Below, piece by piece: positions 8,841 through 17,094 of a stretch of DNA of 40,368 bases. The notes below the pieces were generated by a model. That model had not been told where the DNA came from. It searched no databases and was given only the letters and a program-made list of their open reading frames with translations. Made by a program: the position numbers and the translations under genes. The stretch comes from Calothrix sp. FI2-JRJ7. Its GTDB lineage: Bacteria; Cyanobacteriota; Cyanobacteriia; Cyanobacteriales; Nostocaceae. Each line of letters opens with the position of its first letter. The stretch's first letter is position 1. The stretch lies in contig JAHHGX010000035.1 in assembly GCA_019359675.1 (NCBI GenBank), positions 1 to 40,368 of the forward strand, in the 5' to 3' direction.

Positions 8841-9163
8841 AACAGTATCGAGAATATATTCAAAGATTACTCACTGAATACAGTAATCACAAAAGTCTAA
8901 ATGAAGACGTAGAAGCACAAACAGTATTTGATAAAGAACACGATCATTATCAGTTGGTTCATGTTGGTTGGCGAAATCAACGACGAATATATGGTTGTGT
9001 GCTGCACTTAGATATTAAAGATGGCAAAATTTGGGTTCAACATGATGGTACGGAAATAGGGATTGTAAGTGATTTGGAAACCTTGGGTGTGCCAAAGCAA
9101 GATATTGTTTTAGGTTTCCATGCTCCTTATAAGCGCAAGTTTACTGATTATGCCGTCGGTTAA
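8828..9163 (+). CDS. xisI: XisI family protein
   Basis: The 111-residue protein is a full-length XisI family member (MDKVEQYREYIQRLLTEY, YQLVHVGWRNQRRIYGCVLH, IWVQHDGTEIGI, LGFHAPYKRKFTDYA). XisH and XisI were first described as factors needed for excision of the fdxN element in heterocysts, but most copies sit far from any excision element and their role is open. The ATG overlaps the xisH stop region by 13 bases, and AACGGAGG upstream is a good ribosome-binding site inside xisH. XisI looks intact although its partner xisH is broken. Confidence 0.92.
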   Translation: MDKVEQYREYIQRLLTEYSNHKSLNEDVEAQTVFDKEHDHYQLVHVGWRNQRRIYGCVLHLDIKDGKIWVQHDGTEIGIVSDLETLGVPKQDIVLGFHAPYKRKFTDYAVG

Positions 9164-9190
9164 ATTTATGCACCATCGACATAATATAAG

Positions 9191-9910
9191 TTGCAAGACT
9201 TATTATTAATGGAGTTAACTAATTGGCGTTGGTCTTGGCAATCTACAATGTTAACTAGTATGGTGGTGCCAATCTTAGGTATTGTTGCTCTTGGTAGTAT
9301 TGCTTCCACTTCTCAAGATACTAATGCGTATATACTAACCGGGAATTTGGTAATGTCGCTGATGTTTGGCAATCTTAATAACTTAGCAAGTCGTTTTACA
9401 TTTATGCGGTTTGCTGGAAATTTGGATTATTATGCAACATTACCGATTCGGCGTGAAGCTTTAATAATTGCTACTGTAATATCATTTTTCTTATTGTCGT
9501 TACCATCATTACTAGTAACTGTAATTTTCGGCGCCTTATTTCTAAAAATTAATTTAGTAATTAATCCTTTAATTCTGCTAGTAGTACCATTATGCGTACT
9601 ACCTTTAGCTGGACTGGGAGCAGTTATTGGTGTGTACTCGCGGACAATTAGCGAGAGCGATTCTTTGAGTTTACTATTAACAATGGTAATGCTGTTTATC
9701 GGGCCCGTTCTCATCCCACCTAATCGTCTACCTTCTCTACTGATATCATTAGGATATTTGAGTCCTGCTACTTACGGAGCTTCAGCGCTACGACAAACTT
9801 TACTGGCGCCAATTACACAAAGATTTTTTCTGGATATTATAGCTTTACTCGCGTTTACGTTAATTACCTTCTGGTTTACTGTCACTAAATTAGATTGGCG
9901 CCAGTCTTAA
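9191..9910 (+). CDS. ABC-2 type transporter permease
   Basis: The 239-residue integral membrane protein has about six hydrophobic segments (MLTSMVVPILGIVALGSIA, VISFFLLSLPSLLVTVIFGA, LILLVVPLCVLPLAGLGAVI, LLLTMVMLFIGPVLIP, LLAFTLITFWF among them) and the ABC-2 pattern YATLPIRREALI. It ends in LDWRQS, typical of this family. The frame is closed upstream by a TAA at 9182, leaving only a TTG at 9191 or ATG at 9209, both with no ribosome-binding site. An ATG at 9168, four bases after xisI, would give MHHRHNI and rejoin the frame if one base were restored. The first few residues therefore look lost. No ATPase gene lies beside it. Confidence 0.75.
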   Translation: MQDLLLMELTNWRWSWQSTMLTSMVVPILGIVALGSIASTSQDTNAYILTGNLVMSLMFGNLNNLASRFTFMRFAGNLDYYATLPIRREALIIATVISFFLLSLPSLLVTVIFGALFLKINLVINPLILLVVPLCVLPLAGLGAVIGVYSRTISESDSLSLLLTMVMLFIGPVLIPPNRLPSLLISLGYLSPATYGASALRQTLLAPITQRFFLDIIALLAFTLITFWFTVTKLDWRQS

Positions 9911-9954
9911 GATAATGATAGAGTTAAATCTTGAATATTTATTGATTATACTCT

Positions 9955-10308
9955 ATGAGTAAAGTAACTTTAGCGCTTCTTAGCTGTGTTAGTTTTCTAT
10001 CTTTAACTTTTTGGGTAAGCAACGCTCATGCAGAAACACTTACACAATCAGCAACTGTAGTCAAGCAACTTCAGCAATACAAAGTTTACCGTCAACAGAA
10101 CGCAGGCGCCATTACCCCATCAGTAAAAACTGTAACGCAGCCTGCTGTAACTGAAATAGTACATGTAAATCCCAGAGCTTTCTCTCTTGATGCCAATAGC
10201 GATACAGTTGGAGATGTGGCAAGCGCGCGATTTGGTTGCGATTGTTTCAGTTGTCGCGCAATGGCACTTCAGATGTTACAAACTGGTCAACTACCTCTCC
10301 CACAATAA
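9955..10308 (+). CDS. Small exported protein with CDCxxC motif
   Basis: The 117-residue protein starts with a clear signal peptide ending in NAHA|ET near residue 27. The mature part is polar and ends with ARFGCDCFSCRAMALQMLQT, holding three cysteines in a C-x-C-x2-C arrangement that could bind a metal or form disulphides. I recognise the general type as a cyanobacterial conserved exported protein but know no function. The ATG directly precedes the signal peptide. The gene follows the permease by 44 bases on the same strand and converges with the DUF433 gene four bases downstream. Confidence 0.7.
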   Translation: MSKVTLALLSCVSFLSLTFWVSNAHAETLTQSATVVKQLQQYKVYRQQNAGAITPSVKTVTQPAVTEIVHVNPRAFSLDANSDTVGDVASARFGCDCFSCRAMALQMLQTGQLPLPQ

Positions 10309-10311
10309 CAA

Positions 10312-10641
10312 TTAAATCGCTTCTTCATTCTCTTTAATAGCTATTTCAATTTCCTCGGAGTATATTGAAGCGTAAACCCAAGCGTTTGTTAAATCAGTTG
10401 CAGATAAAGTTGGATAATCTTTCAATAGTTGAGCTTCGCTAATACCCAAGTTGCGCGCGTTGACCAGCACCCAAACAGGAATACGAGTACCTGAAATACA
10501 AGCATCTCCACCGCATACACCTGGAGTTTTTTCAATTCCACGCCAAGTATTACCCAAACTCTGAGCCAGCATTTGAATAGCCAGTGCTTTTTCGTTTGGT
10601 GTCAGAGCGAGTAGTTCTGGTTCTAGCTTTTGAAGCGTCAT
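10312..10641 (-). CDS. DUF433 family protein (orphan antitoxin-like)
   Basis: The 109-residue protein has the DUF433 core TPGVCGGDACISGTRIPV followed by ARNLGISEAQLLKDYPTLSA and DLTNAWVYASIY. DUF433 proteins are short helix-turn-helix proteins that usually pair with a PIN-like DUF5615 nuclease and act as the antitoxin. Here the next downstream position is occupied by the convergent exported-protein gene, so no toxin partner follows. The extra N-terminal 35 residues are typical of longer cyanobacterial versions. The family is confident; a role as an antitoxin is inference. Confidence 0.85.
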   Translation of the reverse strand: MTLQKLEPELLALTPNEKALAIQMLAQSLGNTWRGIEKTPGVCGGDACISGTRIPVWVLVNARNLGISEAQLLKDYPTLSATDLTNAWVYASIYSEEIEIAIKENEEAI

Positions 10642-10779
10642 CGCATTGTTCCAATCTATGAAAAACTTACTTTACATTCTTGCTTGGGTTTTAGATTACA
10701 GATTGCTATTAGTACACAGAGAAAGACTTTCGCAACAAATAGCTTTGTCCATTCGTGCCTTTTATCTGCACGACTACAT

Positions 10780-11070
10780 CTACTTTGGCGCCTGGTTGCG
10801 ATTAGGTATTTCTGTCGGCGCCGTTTGTAGTTTAGTTGTTGGCGCCGTTCCAAAAATACCTCTAGATTTGCAGTAGTACAATGACGCTACTGCTGTGTAT
10901 GCCCAATGGTCTTTAGATACATCAGAGTAAGGTGACGGCAATTTATTAAGTTGCCCAGTATTGCAAGCTTCACGAATTTCTGCTTCAGTTGGCTGAACTT
11001 GGGCTGTTGATGCTGTAATTACCCACAGGGGAGAAGTAAGTGATACAAGAATTAGTGATTGCTTAAGCAT
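10780..11070 (-). CDS. Small exported SLH-like protein
   Basis: The 96-residue protein has a signal peptide (MLKQSLILVSLTSPLWVITAS) and a mature part with an S-layer-homology-like segment, YSDVSKDHWAYTAVASLYYC, close to the FSDVxxxHWAxxAI pattern. One such unit is too short for a complete SLH trio, so peptidoglycan or S-layer binding is uncertain. Small proteins of this sort are common in cyanobacteria. The 3' end contains two GGCGCC sites, and the last 15 residues are low-complexity. The gene diverges from the alpha-hydroxy-acid oxidase at 11155. Confidence 0.7.
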   Translation of the reverse strand: MLKQSLILVSLTSPLWVITASTAQVQPTEAEIREACNTGQLNKLPSPYSDVSKDHWAYTAVASLYYCKSRGIFGTAPTTKLQTAPTEIPNRNQAPK

Positions 11071-11154
11071 ATAAAATATAAAATCCTATAGTGATCAAAA
11101 TTTAGCTTCTAATTTATTTTACCAATATAAACGTATTAGTTACATTCATTCTCT

Positions 11155-12266
11155 ATGACTAACAGTGTTAATACTCGTGACTCGCTACCAATTAACTTAT
11201 TTGAATACGAACACCACGCGAAAGGTCATCTATCTCAAATGGCATTTGATTATTACAGTAGCGGCGCCTGGGATGAGATAACATTACGTGATAATCGTGC
11301 GGCGTTTGAAAGGATAAAATTATTACCTCGAATGCTCGTAGATGTAACTAAGCGTGATTTAAAGTAAATATTTTAGGAGAATCTTTACAACTACCTATAC
11401 TTATTGCTCCAATGGCTTTTCAGTGCCTTGCTCATCAGCAAGGTGAAGTTGCCACCGCAAAAGCAGCAGCAGCGACTGGCGCCGGGATGATACTCAGTAC
11501 TATGTCTACAAAGAGCATTGAAGAAGTAGCAGCAGGTACTAATAATAGTCTGCGCTGGTTTCAACTTTATATTCATAAAGATAAAGGTTTAACTCGTGCT
11601 TTGGTAGAACGTGCGTTTGCCGCAGGTTACAAAGCATTATGTTTAACTGTTGATGCACCTTTGTTAGGACAGCGTGAACGTGATAAACGTAATGAGTTTG
11701 TTTTACCAACAGGGTTACACTTGGCAAATTTAACCAGTATGTCTGGTCTGGATATTCCCCATGAACAAGGAGAATCTGGTTTATTCGCTTATTTTGCTCA
11801 ACAACTTAACCCAGCAGTTACTTGGCAAGATTTAGAATGGTTACAATCTTTGTCACCCTTACCCTTGGTTGTAAAAGGTATCTTACGTGGAGATGATGCA
11901 GTGAATGCAGTAAAATGCGGCACCAAAGCAATAATAGTATCAAATCATGGTGGGCGCCAGTTAGATAGTGCAATTGCATCAATTGAAGCATTACCTGATG
12001 TTGTAGCAGCAGTTAATAATCAAGCTGAGGTTCTTGTTGACGGTGGTATTCGTCGAGGTATTGATATACTCAAAGCTATCGCTTATGGCGCCAACGCTGT
12101 ATTGATTGGTAGACCTATATTATGGGGACTTGCTTTAAACGGTGAAGCGGGTGTTGCCCATGTTATTGAACTGTTGCGTGCGGAGTTTGATTTAGCAATG
12201 GCTTTAAGTGGATGTACATCTATAAAGGATATCGATTCAAGTTTACTCCGTTACAAAAATTCTTGA
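11155..12266 (+). pseudogene. FMN-dependent alpha-hydroxy-acid oxidase, frameshifted
   Basis: Two consecutive reading frames together encode a complete enzyme of the glycolate/lactate oxidase family. The first part covers residues 1-70 (INLFEYEHHAKGHLSQMAFD, YYSSGAWDEITLRDNR). The second continues with LPILIAPMAFQCLAHQQGEV, FQLYIHKDKG, LPLVVKGI, the active-site IIVSNHGGRQLD (His about 265 of the restored protein), and VDGGIRRGIDILKA. The break is at 11361-11369, where GATTTAAAGTAAAT lacks one base; restoring it gives about 370 residues, the normal size. In nitrogen-fixing cyanobacteria such enzymes can act as L-lactate oxidases. This may be a real null allele or a homopolymer sequencing error. 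Confidence 0.9.
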
Positions 12267-12409
12267 TTAATAAACTTTCTTAACAAAAATTTAAATTATA
12301 CTTAGTTAGTACTTTAACGTTTACTCACAAATTAATAACACATCGGTACTATGTGAACCACTTGAGAGAAAATTAATTGTATGTCTCTGACTGCCAATAG
12401 TAAATCATA

Positions 12410-13198
12410 ATGAAGAAATTAATCAAAGGGCTGCGCGAGTTTAAGTCTACATATGTTAGTAGTCATCAACAACTTTTTGAACAGCTTTCTCAAGGTCAAA
12501 AACCGAGGGTATTATTTATTACCTGCTCCGATTCGCGTGTAGACCCAAACTTAATCACGCAAGCTGAATTAGGCGAATTGTTTGTGATTCGCAATGCTGG
12601 TAATATTATTCCGCCTTACGGCGCCACTAACGGTGGTGAAGGCGCCACGATTGAATATGCCATCCAAGCTCTGGGTATTCGGCAAATTATTGTTTGTGGT
12701 CACTCACACTGTGGCGCCATGAAAGGGTTGACGAAGTTGCATAGCTTAGATGAGGAAATGCCACTTGTGCATGACTGGTTGAAGTATACAGAAGCTACTC
12801 GACTTTTAGCAAAGGAACATTACAGTCACTATAAGGGAGAAGAACTACTCGAAATTATTACCGCAGAAAATGTTTTAACTCAAATTGAAAACTTGAGAAC
12901 TTATCCGGTAGTTCGCTCGAAGCTTTATCACAATCAACTTCGCATCTACGCATGGATTTATAATATTGAGACTGGAGAAGTTTTAGCATACGACCCCGAA
13001 ACTCATTCTTACGTCTTAGCTCAAAGTCTGGTTCCTTCGCTAGACGATGAAATATCAACTAATGGCGGTTCAAATGGTTATGGCACAAAAACCCCTGCTG
13101 AAACGCAAGAAGTTGTTTTTGACAGACTTCACGGATTCCCCATGACGCGACTTCCACAATCGCAAGTTGACCGAATTTACCGAGGTTCATCTAACTAA
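12410..13198 (+). CDS. ccaA: Beta-class carbonic anhydrase
   Basis: The 262-residue protein has all beta-carbonic-anhydrase features: zinc ligands Cys39, His98 and Cys101 in FITCSDSRVDP and CGHSHCGAMKG, and the Asp41-Arg43 dyad. It interconverts CO2 and bicarbonate. Its length and C-terminal extension after residue 200 match the cyanobacterial CcaA/IcfA type, which in other species sits in the carboxysome and binds CcmM; that location is inferred. The ATG is the first in frame. The gene stands alone and is followed by a perfect 16-base hairpin that probably terminates it. Confidence 0.93.
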   Translation: MKKLIKGLREFKSTYVSSHQQLFEQLSQGQKPRVLFITCSDSRVDPNLITQAELGELFVIRNAGNIIPPYGATNGGEGATIEYAIQALGIRQIIVCGHSHCGAMKGLTKLHSLDEEMPLVHDWLKYTEATRLLAKEHYSHYKGEELLEIITAENVLTQIENLRTYPVVRSKLYHNQLRIYAWIYNIETGEVLAYDPETHSYVLAQSLVPSLDDEISTNGGSNGYGTKTPAETQEVVFDRLHGFPMTRLPQSQVDRIYRGSSN

Positions 13199-13202
13199 AA
13201 TC

Positions 13203-13241
13203 CTAGAAACCGGGTTTCTTCGCTTGAAACCCGGTTTCTAG
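13203..13241. terminator. Perfect hairpin after ccaA
   Basis: CTAGAAACCGGGTTTC and GAAACCCGGTTTCTAG form a perfect 16-base stem with a TTCGCTT loop, five bases after the ccaA stop. It belongs to the AGAAACC/GGTTTCT repeat family common in cyanobacterial spacers. Position supports a terminator role, though there is no T-run. Confidence 0.7.
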
Positions 13242-13276
13242 CCAATACGCTAGTTAAAACCCAGATGCATGTATGA

Positions 13277-13282
13277 TATAAT
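13277..13282 (+). promoter_or_regulatory. Candidate -10 element in the cysC leader region
   Basis: A perfect TATAAT follows GCATGTATGA in the AT-rich spacer between ccaA and cysC. No strong -35 sits 17 bases before it. It could drive cysC from about 250 bases upstream; support is weak. Confidence 0.3.
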
Positions 13283-13534
13283 ACTAAAATTTACCTATGT
13301 ATTCTTCTGTGGTGGTTGATATTTGTAAAAAATTAATCCATACATGCTTGTTTTTTCGATTAATATTTTAATCATCGCTAAAATTAAGCCGTAAAGTATA
13401 TACATTCATACTTAGTTAATAAATCTATCTCCCGGTAGAGGTATTTACTTTTACAACAGTATGTAGAGAAGGAACGATGATGTATAAGCTTAAGATATGT
13501 TAATAATTTGATACGTCAATTTATTATAAAAGCA

Positions 13535-14128
13535 ATGATTGAGCAAAAAGGTTTAACAGTGTGGTTTACTGGATTGAGCGGTGCTGGTAAAACTACCATT
13601 AGCCGTGTCGTTGAAAATGAGTTACGTTCTCAAGGCTATAAAGTTGAAGTTCTTGATGGTGACGTGTTAAGACAGTGTTTAACCAAGGGACTAGGTTATA
13701 GTAGAGAAGACCGCGATGAAAATGTTCGTCGCATTGGTTATGTTGCGAATTTACTCACACGCAATGATGTAATTGTACTAGTGTCAGTAATTTCACCTTA
13801 CCGTCAAATTCGCAATCAAATGCGTTTAGACATGGCAGATTTTTTAGAAGTATATGTAAATGCACCTTTGGAAGTGTGCGAACAGCGCGATGTTAAGGGT
13901 TTGTACAAAAAAGCGCGTTCAGGGGAAATTCAAAACTTTACTGGTATTGATGACCCTTACGAGGCGCCTCTTTTTCCTGAAGTAACTTGTAATACACACT
14001 TAGAGACAATAGCCGAAAGCGCAGGTAAAGTGTTGAGAAAAATGGAAGAGTTAGGATATTACCTTCCATTAATTGATAGTCACAACTTAAGATTTAAAAT
14101 TCACAATTTAAAAGCTATTTTGAATTGA
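13535..14128 (+). CDS. cysC: Adenylylsulfate kinase
   Basis: APS kinase phosphorylates adenylyl sulfate to PAPS with ATP in sulfate assimilation. The protein shows Walker A GLSGAGKT (residues 13-20), the APS-binding segment VEVLDGDVLRQCLTKGLGYS, DRDENVRRIGYVA, and VSVISPYRQIRNQMR. The frame can be extended to a TTG at 13508, but the ATG at 13535 (MIEQKGLTVWFTG) matches the usual start. From there it is 197 residues, about 20 longer than typical. The surplus is the tail NLRFKIHNLKAILN, encoded by AT-rich repeat-like DNA. The gene is 20 bases upstream of the broken cheR gene. Confidence 0.9.
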   Translation: MIEQKGLTVWFTGLSGAGKTTISRVVENELRSQGYKVEVLDGDVLRQCLTKGLGYSREDRDENVRRIGYVANLLTRNDVIVLVSVISPYRQIRNQMRLDMADFLEVYVNAPLEVCEQRDVKGLYKKARSGEIQNFTGIDDPYEAPLFPEVTCNTHLETIAESAGKVLRKMEELGYYLPLIDSHNLRFKIHNLKAILN

Positions 14129-14147
14129 TAATTTTAATCCTTTATGA

Positions 14148-14962
14148 ATGATGTTAGAAGATATTGAAGTAGATTTACTACTAGAGGGAATATATCGTTA
14201 CTACGGTTTTGATTTTCGTAATTATTCTCGTGTTTCAATTACACGTAGAATTTCGTATATTGTTGGCATAGAAGGACTAAAAACTATTTCTGCACTCCAA
14301 GATAAAGTCTTACATGACCGTAAGTGTATGGAACGTTTTTTGCTTAACGTGTCAGTCAACGTTACCTCAATGTTTCGCGACCCCAGTTTTTTTCTAGCTT
14401 TGCGCTCCTTAGTAATACCTATCTTACGAACTTATCCGTTCATTAAAATTTGGCACGCTGGGTGTTCAACTGGTGAAGAAGTTTACTCGATGGCAATTTT
14501 ACTTCAAGAAGAAGGTTTATATCATCGTTGCCGTCTTTATGCAACTGATATTAACGAAAGAGTTTACGTCAAGCTAAAACTGGTATTTTCCCTCTAAAAT
14601 TCATGCAGGAATATACACAAAATTATCTCCAATCTGGCGGTAAAAAGTCTTTTTCTGAATATTATTTAATATCTGGTAAAGATGCAATATTTGATACGTC
14701 TTTACGTAATAATATGATTTTTTCTTTGCATAACTTAGCTAGTGATAATTCTTTCAATGAATTTAATTTAATTATTTGTCGTAATGTTTTAATCTATTTT
14801 AACAAAACTCTGCAAACGCGCGTTCATAAATTATTTTATGATAGTTTAAACAGTTTTGGTATATTGGTATTAGGTAAACAAGAATCTATACGCTTTTCGC
14901 CTTATGAGAATAATTATAAATATATAGATAAAGTTGAAAAAATATATCGCCGCTGTAATTAA
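14148..14962 (+). pseudogene. cheR: CheR-type methyltransferase, frameshifted
   Basis: Two adjacent frames make a CheR-family protein-glutamate methyltransferase. The first carries the N-terminal helical domain (GFDFRNYSRVSITRRI, NVTSMFRDPSFF) and the SAM site IWHAGCSTGEEVYSMAILL, then YATDINERV. The second continues with GIFPLKFMQEYTQNYLQSGG, FNLIICRNVLIYFNK and YKYIDKVEKIYRR. The frame is lost at about 14563 (GTTTACGTCAAGC), where one T is missing; restoring it gives about 271 residues, the normal length. CheR methylates chemoreceptors, but no chemotaxis genes lie nearby. Mutation or sequencing error are both possible. Confidence 0.88.
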
Positions 14963-14970
14963 AAAACCAA

Positions 14971-15036
14971 AGAAACCAGGTTTATACGCAAAATTAGCCT
15001 TCTTATCATAATATATCAATAAGAAACCTGGTTTCT
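14971..15036. repeat. AGAAACCAGGTTT inverted repeat
   Basis: AGAAACCAGGTTT at 14971-14983 pairs with AAACCTGGTTTCT at 15024-15036 across a 40-base loop. It follows the cheR stop and belongs to the same family as the hairpin after ccaA. Confidence 0.6.
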
Positions 15037-15062
15037 GTATTTAAAACAACATAGAAATCACA

Positions 15063-15087
15063 GTAGGGTGGGCAGTGCCCACCTTAC
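15063..15087. repeat. GTAGGGTGGGCA inverted repeat
   Basis: GTAGGGTGGGCA and TGCCCACCTTAC pair around one G, with a single G-T wobble. It abuts the argJ stop codon and may terminate argJ; the same sequence is a frequent cyanobacterial spacer repeat. Confidence 0.6.
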
Positions 15088-15088
15088 G

Positions 15089-16402
15089 TTAAGTTGTGTA
15101 CTCGGCATTAATTTTCACGTAGTCGTAACTCAAGTCACAACCCCAAGCTATACCCGAACCGTGTCCGTTACCAATGCTGACTTTAATTATCACTGGGTTA
15201 TCCACTCGTTGCGGCGCCACGGTGCTACGGTCAACTGTAAGGTCGTTGCTCATGTTAGTTGCTGTAAAATCGCTCTTTATACTTGAATTTGCAGCAATGT
15301 GTTTTAAATAATTACTTGCACCCGAACGGTCAAATGGTAATGGTTGCCCATTTTCCATTAGTAAGAAATCACCCAGTTGAATTCGCAAGTTCTCTTGTTC
15401 AAATACAACTCCCGCGCGTCCTCCTGCTGCTGCTATTCTTCCCCAGTTTGGGTCATGCCCAAATATTGCTGATTTTACTAGCGATGAACCTACTATCGTT
15501 TTTGCTACTTGACGTGCTGCTGCATCATCCGGCGCCCCTACCACTTGTACTTCTATCAAGCAAGTTGCACCCTCTCCATCACGGGCAATAGATTTAGCTA
15601 AATGCTGACACACTGCTGTTAACATCGCTTCTAGTTTTTCTGCCTCGGCGCCCATTTCTGTAATTGCAGGAGTTCGCGATTCACCATTGGCAAGGGCAAT
15701 TAAACTATCATTAGTACTAGTATCACCATCTACAGTTATGGCATTGAAACTTCTATCCGCAGCACGCGAAAGCATTTGCTGCCATAAATGGGGTGAAACA
15801 GCCGCATCACACGTTACAAATGCCAGTAATGTTGCCATGTTGGGATGAATCATCCCTGAACCTTTAGCTATTCCACCTATTCGTACTGTCCTATCTCCAA
15901 TAGTTGTCTCTAATGCAATTGTTTTTGGCACCAAATCGGTAGTTATAATTGCTCCTGCTGCCGCATCAGAACCAGTTCCCGAAAGTGCCGCAACAACTTT
16001 AGGAATTCCGCTTCGCATCGCATCCATTTTGATCCGCTGCCCTATTACACCTGTTGATGCCAATAATATTGATTCTGAAGAAATATTTAATGCACTAGCC
16101 AAAAGTTCTGCACTTTCGAGTGCATCGCGCATTCCTTGTTCACCTGTTGCTGCATTCGCTTGTCCCGCATTACAAAGAACCGCACGGGTTATTTGTTTAC
16201 TTTGCAACCGCTCGCGACAATAATCTACACATGCTGCCTTCACGTGACTTGTTGTAAATACTCCTGCTGCTATCGCATCTACATCCGATACTATCAACGC
16301 TAAATCTGGCAACCCCGAAGGTTTTAACCCAGCTTTTATTCCCGCTGCCCGATATCCTCTAGGCGCCGTGATTCCACCATCTATTTCATGCCAGTCTGCC
16401 AT
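15089..16402 (-). CDS. argJ: Glutamate N-acetyltransferase / amino-acid acetyltransferase
   Basis: ArgJ transfers acetyl from N-acetylornithine to glutamate in arginine synthesis, and in bifunctional forms also uses acetyl-CoA. The 437-residue protein carries the self-cleavage site KGSGMIHPNMAT, with Thr191 as the nucleophile that becomes the first residue of the beta chain. TTDLVPKT, GHDPNWGRIAAAGGRAG and the C-terminal AWGCDLSYDYVKINAEYTT are also standard. An insert of roughly 20 residues lies before the last beta strands (TATNMSNDLTVDRSTVAPQR). The ATG start MADWHEIDGGITAPRGYRAA is typical. No other arg gene is adjacent. Confidence 0.96.
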   Translation of the reverse strand: MADWHEIDGGITAPRGYRAAGIKAGLKPSGLPDLALIVSDVDAIAAGVFTTSHVKAACVDYCRERLQSKQITRAVLCNAGQANAATGEQGMRDALESAELLASALNISSESILLASTGVIGQRIKMDAMRSGIPKVVAALSGTGSDAAAGAIITTDLVPKTIALETTIGDRTVRIGGIAKGSGMIHPNMATLLAFVTCDAAVSPHLWQQMLSRAADRSFNAITVDGDTSTNDSLIALANGESRTPAITEMGAEAEKLEAMLTAVCQHLAKSIARDGEGATCLIEVQVVGAPDDAAARQVAKTIVGSSLVKSAIFGHDPNWGRIAAAGGRAGVVFEQENLRIQLGDFLLMENGQPLPFDRSGASNYLKHIAANSSIKSDFTATNMSNDLTVDRSTVAPQRVDNPVIIKVSIGNGHGSGIAWGCDLSYDYVKINAEYTT

Positions 16403-16527
16403 GACCTTACCCGCAATTATGACTGACTGGCGATTATATCAATATAGTGTCACCACTTAATGGTATTTTGTTAAATAACCAGCAACTATATATGGATGTT
16501 AGTAAAAATGCTTTATAGGGAAAAAAA

Positions 16528-16624
16528 GAGAGAGCTACTTCAGCAGCTCTCCAGATCATCAGGGTGCATCTCATAACATAATACACTATTTTGGGGATGC
16601 CGTGCATTACCCCCCATTTATTTT
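16528..16624 (+). ncRNA. Tandem structured element, copy 1 (candidate small RNA)
   Basis: This is the most diverged of five related elements in the argJ-gatB spacer. A 5' hairpin GAGAGCT-ACTTCAGC-AGCTCTC (16530-16551) is followed by the shared core ATCATCAGGGTGCATCT and then a distal strand TGCATTACCCCCC. GGGT of the core can pair with ACCC and GCA with TGC, with a three-base bulge. A T-rich tail follows (TTTATTTT), as in an intrinsic terminator. The stem differs from copies 2-5 but pairs over 7 bases, which suggests structure is conserved. A TTTATAGGG stretch upstream could be a -10. No protein frame is shared between copies. Confidence 0.6.
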
Positions 16625-16689
16625 GAAAAATTTTATAAAGTTTTGTTTATTTGTTGTCTAGTATACAACATAAAAAAGGACAAAAAAAC

Positions 16690-16790
16690 AGAGAGCCACT
16701 TGCGTAACTCTCCGAATCATCAGGGTGCATCTACTTAACATAATATACCATATTAGAGATGATGGGTAAGACCCCTTGTTTTGATTTTGT
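16690..16790 (+). ncRNA. Tandem structured element, copy 2 (candidate small RNA)
   Basis: It has the 5' hairpin with GAGAG and CTCTC arms (16691-16712), the core ATCATCAGGGTGCATCTACT, and the 3' strand GACCCC followed by TTGTTTTGATTTTG. The distal pairing is weaker here because GATGGGTAAGACCCC replaces the GGTGCxxTACCCCC of copies 3 and 5. An A-rich leader precedes the hairpin, as in all five copies. Confidence 0.6.
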
Positions 16791-16828
16791 ATGAAGTTAA
16801 TATGATAAATCCTTAAAGTTAAAATCTA

Positions 16829-16857
16829 TTGATGTGCTAGTTATTTAGTACTAATAA
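16829..16857 (+). promoter_or_regulatory. Candidate promoter of element copy 3
   Basis: TTGATG at 16829-16834 and TAATAA at 16852-16857 are separated by exactly 17 bases. A start 6-8 bases later would put the transcript start at about 16864, just before the A-rich leader and the GAGAG hairpin of copy 3. This supports plus-strand transcription of the array. Confidence 0.4.
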
Positions 16858-16872
16858 AAGTGCAACAAAAAA

Positions 16873-16973
16873 GAGAGCCACTTGCGTAACTCTCCGAATC
16901 ATCAGGGTGCATCTACTTAACACAATATAGCATATTTTGTATGAGGTGCAATACCCCCTGTAAGTATTTTTTC
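16873..16973 (+). ncRNA. Tandem structured element, copy 3 (candidate small RNA)
   Basis: The 5' hairpin GAGAGCCACTTGCGTAACTC and core ATCATCAGGGTGCATCTACT are identical to copies 2 and 4. The 3' strand GGTGCAATACCCCC can pair with the core GGGTGCA (GGGT-ACCC, GCA-TGC, bulge AAT). A TATTTTTTCT run follows, giving a terminator-like end. The 43 bases downstream are nearly the same as those after copy 4. Confidence 0.65.
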
Positions 16974-17094
16974 TGAGTAATGCGTTAAGAAAATTTTATA
17001 GGTGCCTTGAATCAGTGATACCACGGAGCATCCACAGGCGCCGAATCTAAAATTGGGAATTTTGGGGGATTATATTTATAGGTAGATAGAAAAA

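Noticed and set aside
10630-10876. Plus-strand frames opposite the DUF433 and SLH-like genes
   Set aside because: They have no recognisable domain and are shadows of, or spacer between, the minus-strand genes.
13267-13355. Small RNA between ccaA and cysC (GCATGTATG/CATACATGC arms followed by a T-run)
   Set aside because: The left arm lies before the TATAAT, so a transcript from it would not contain both arms.
15283-15591. Leucine-rich plus-strand frame opposite argJ
   Set aside because: It is the complement of well-supported argJ coding sequence.
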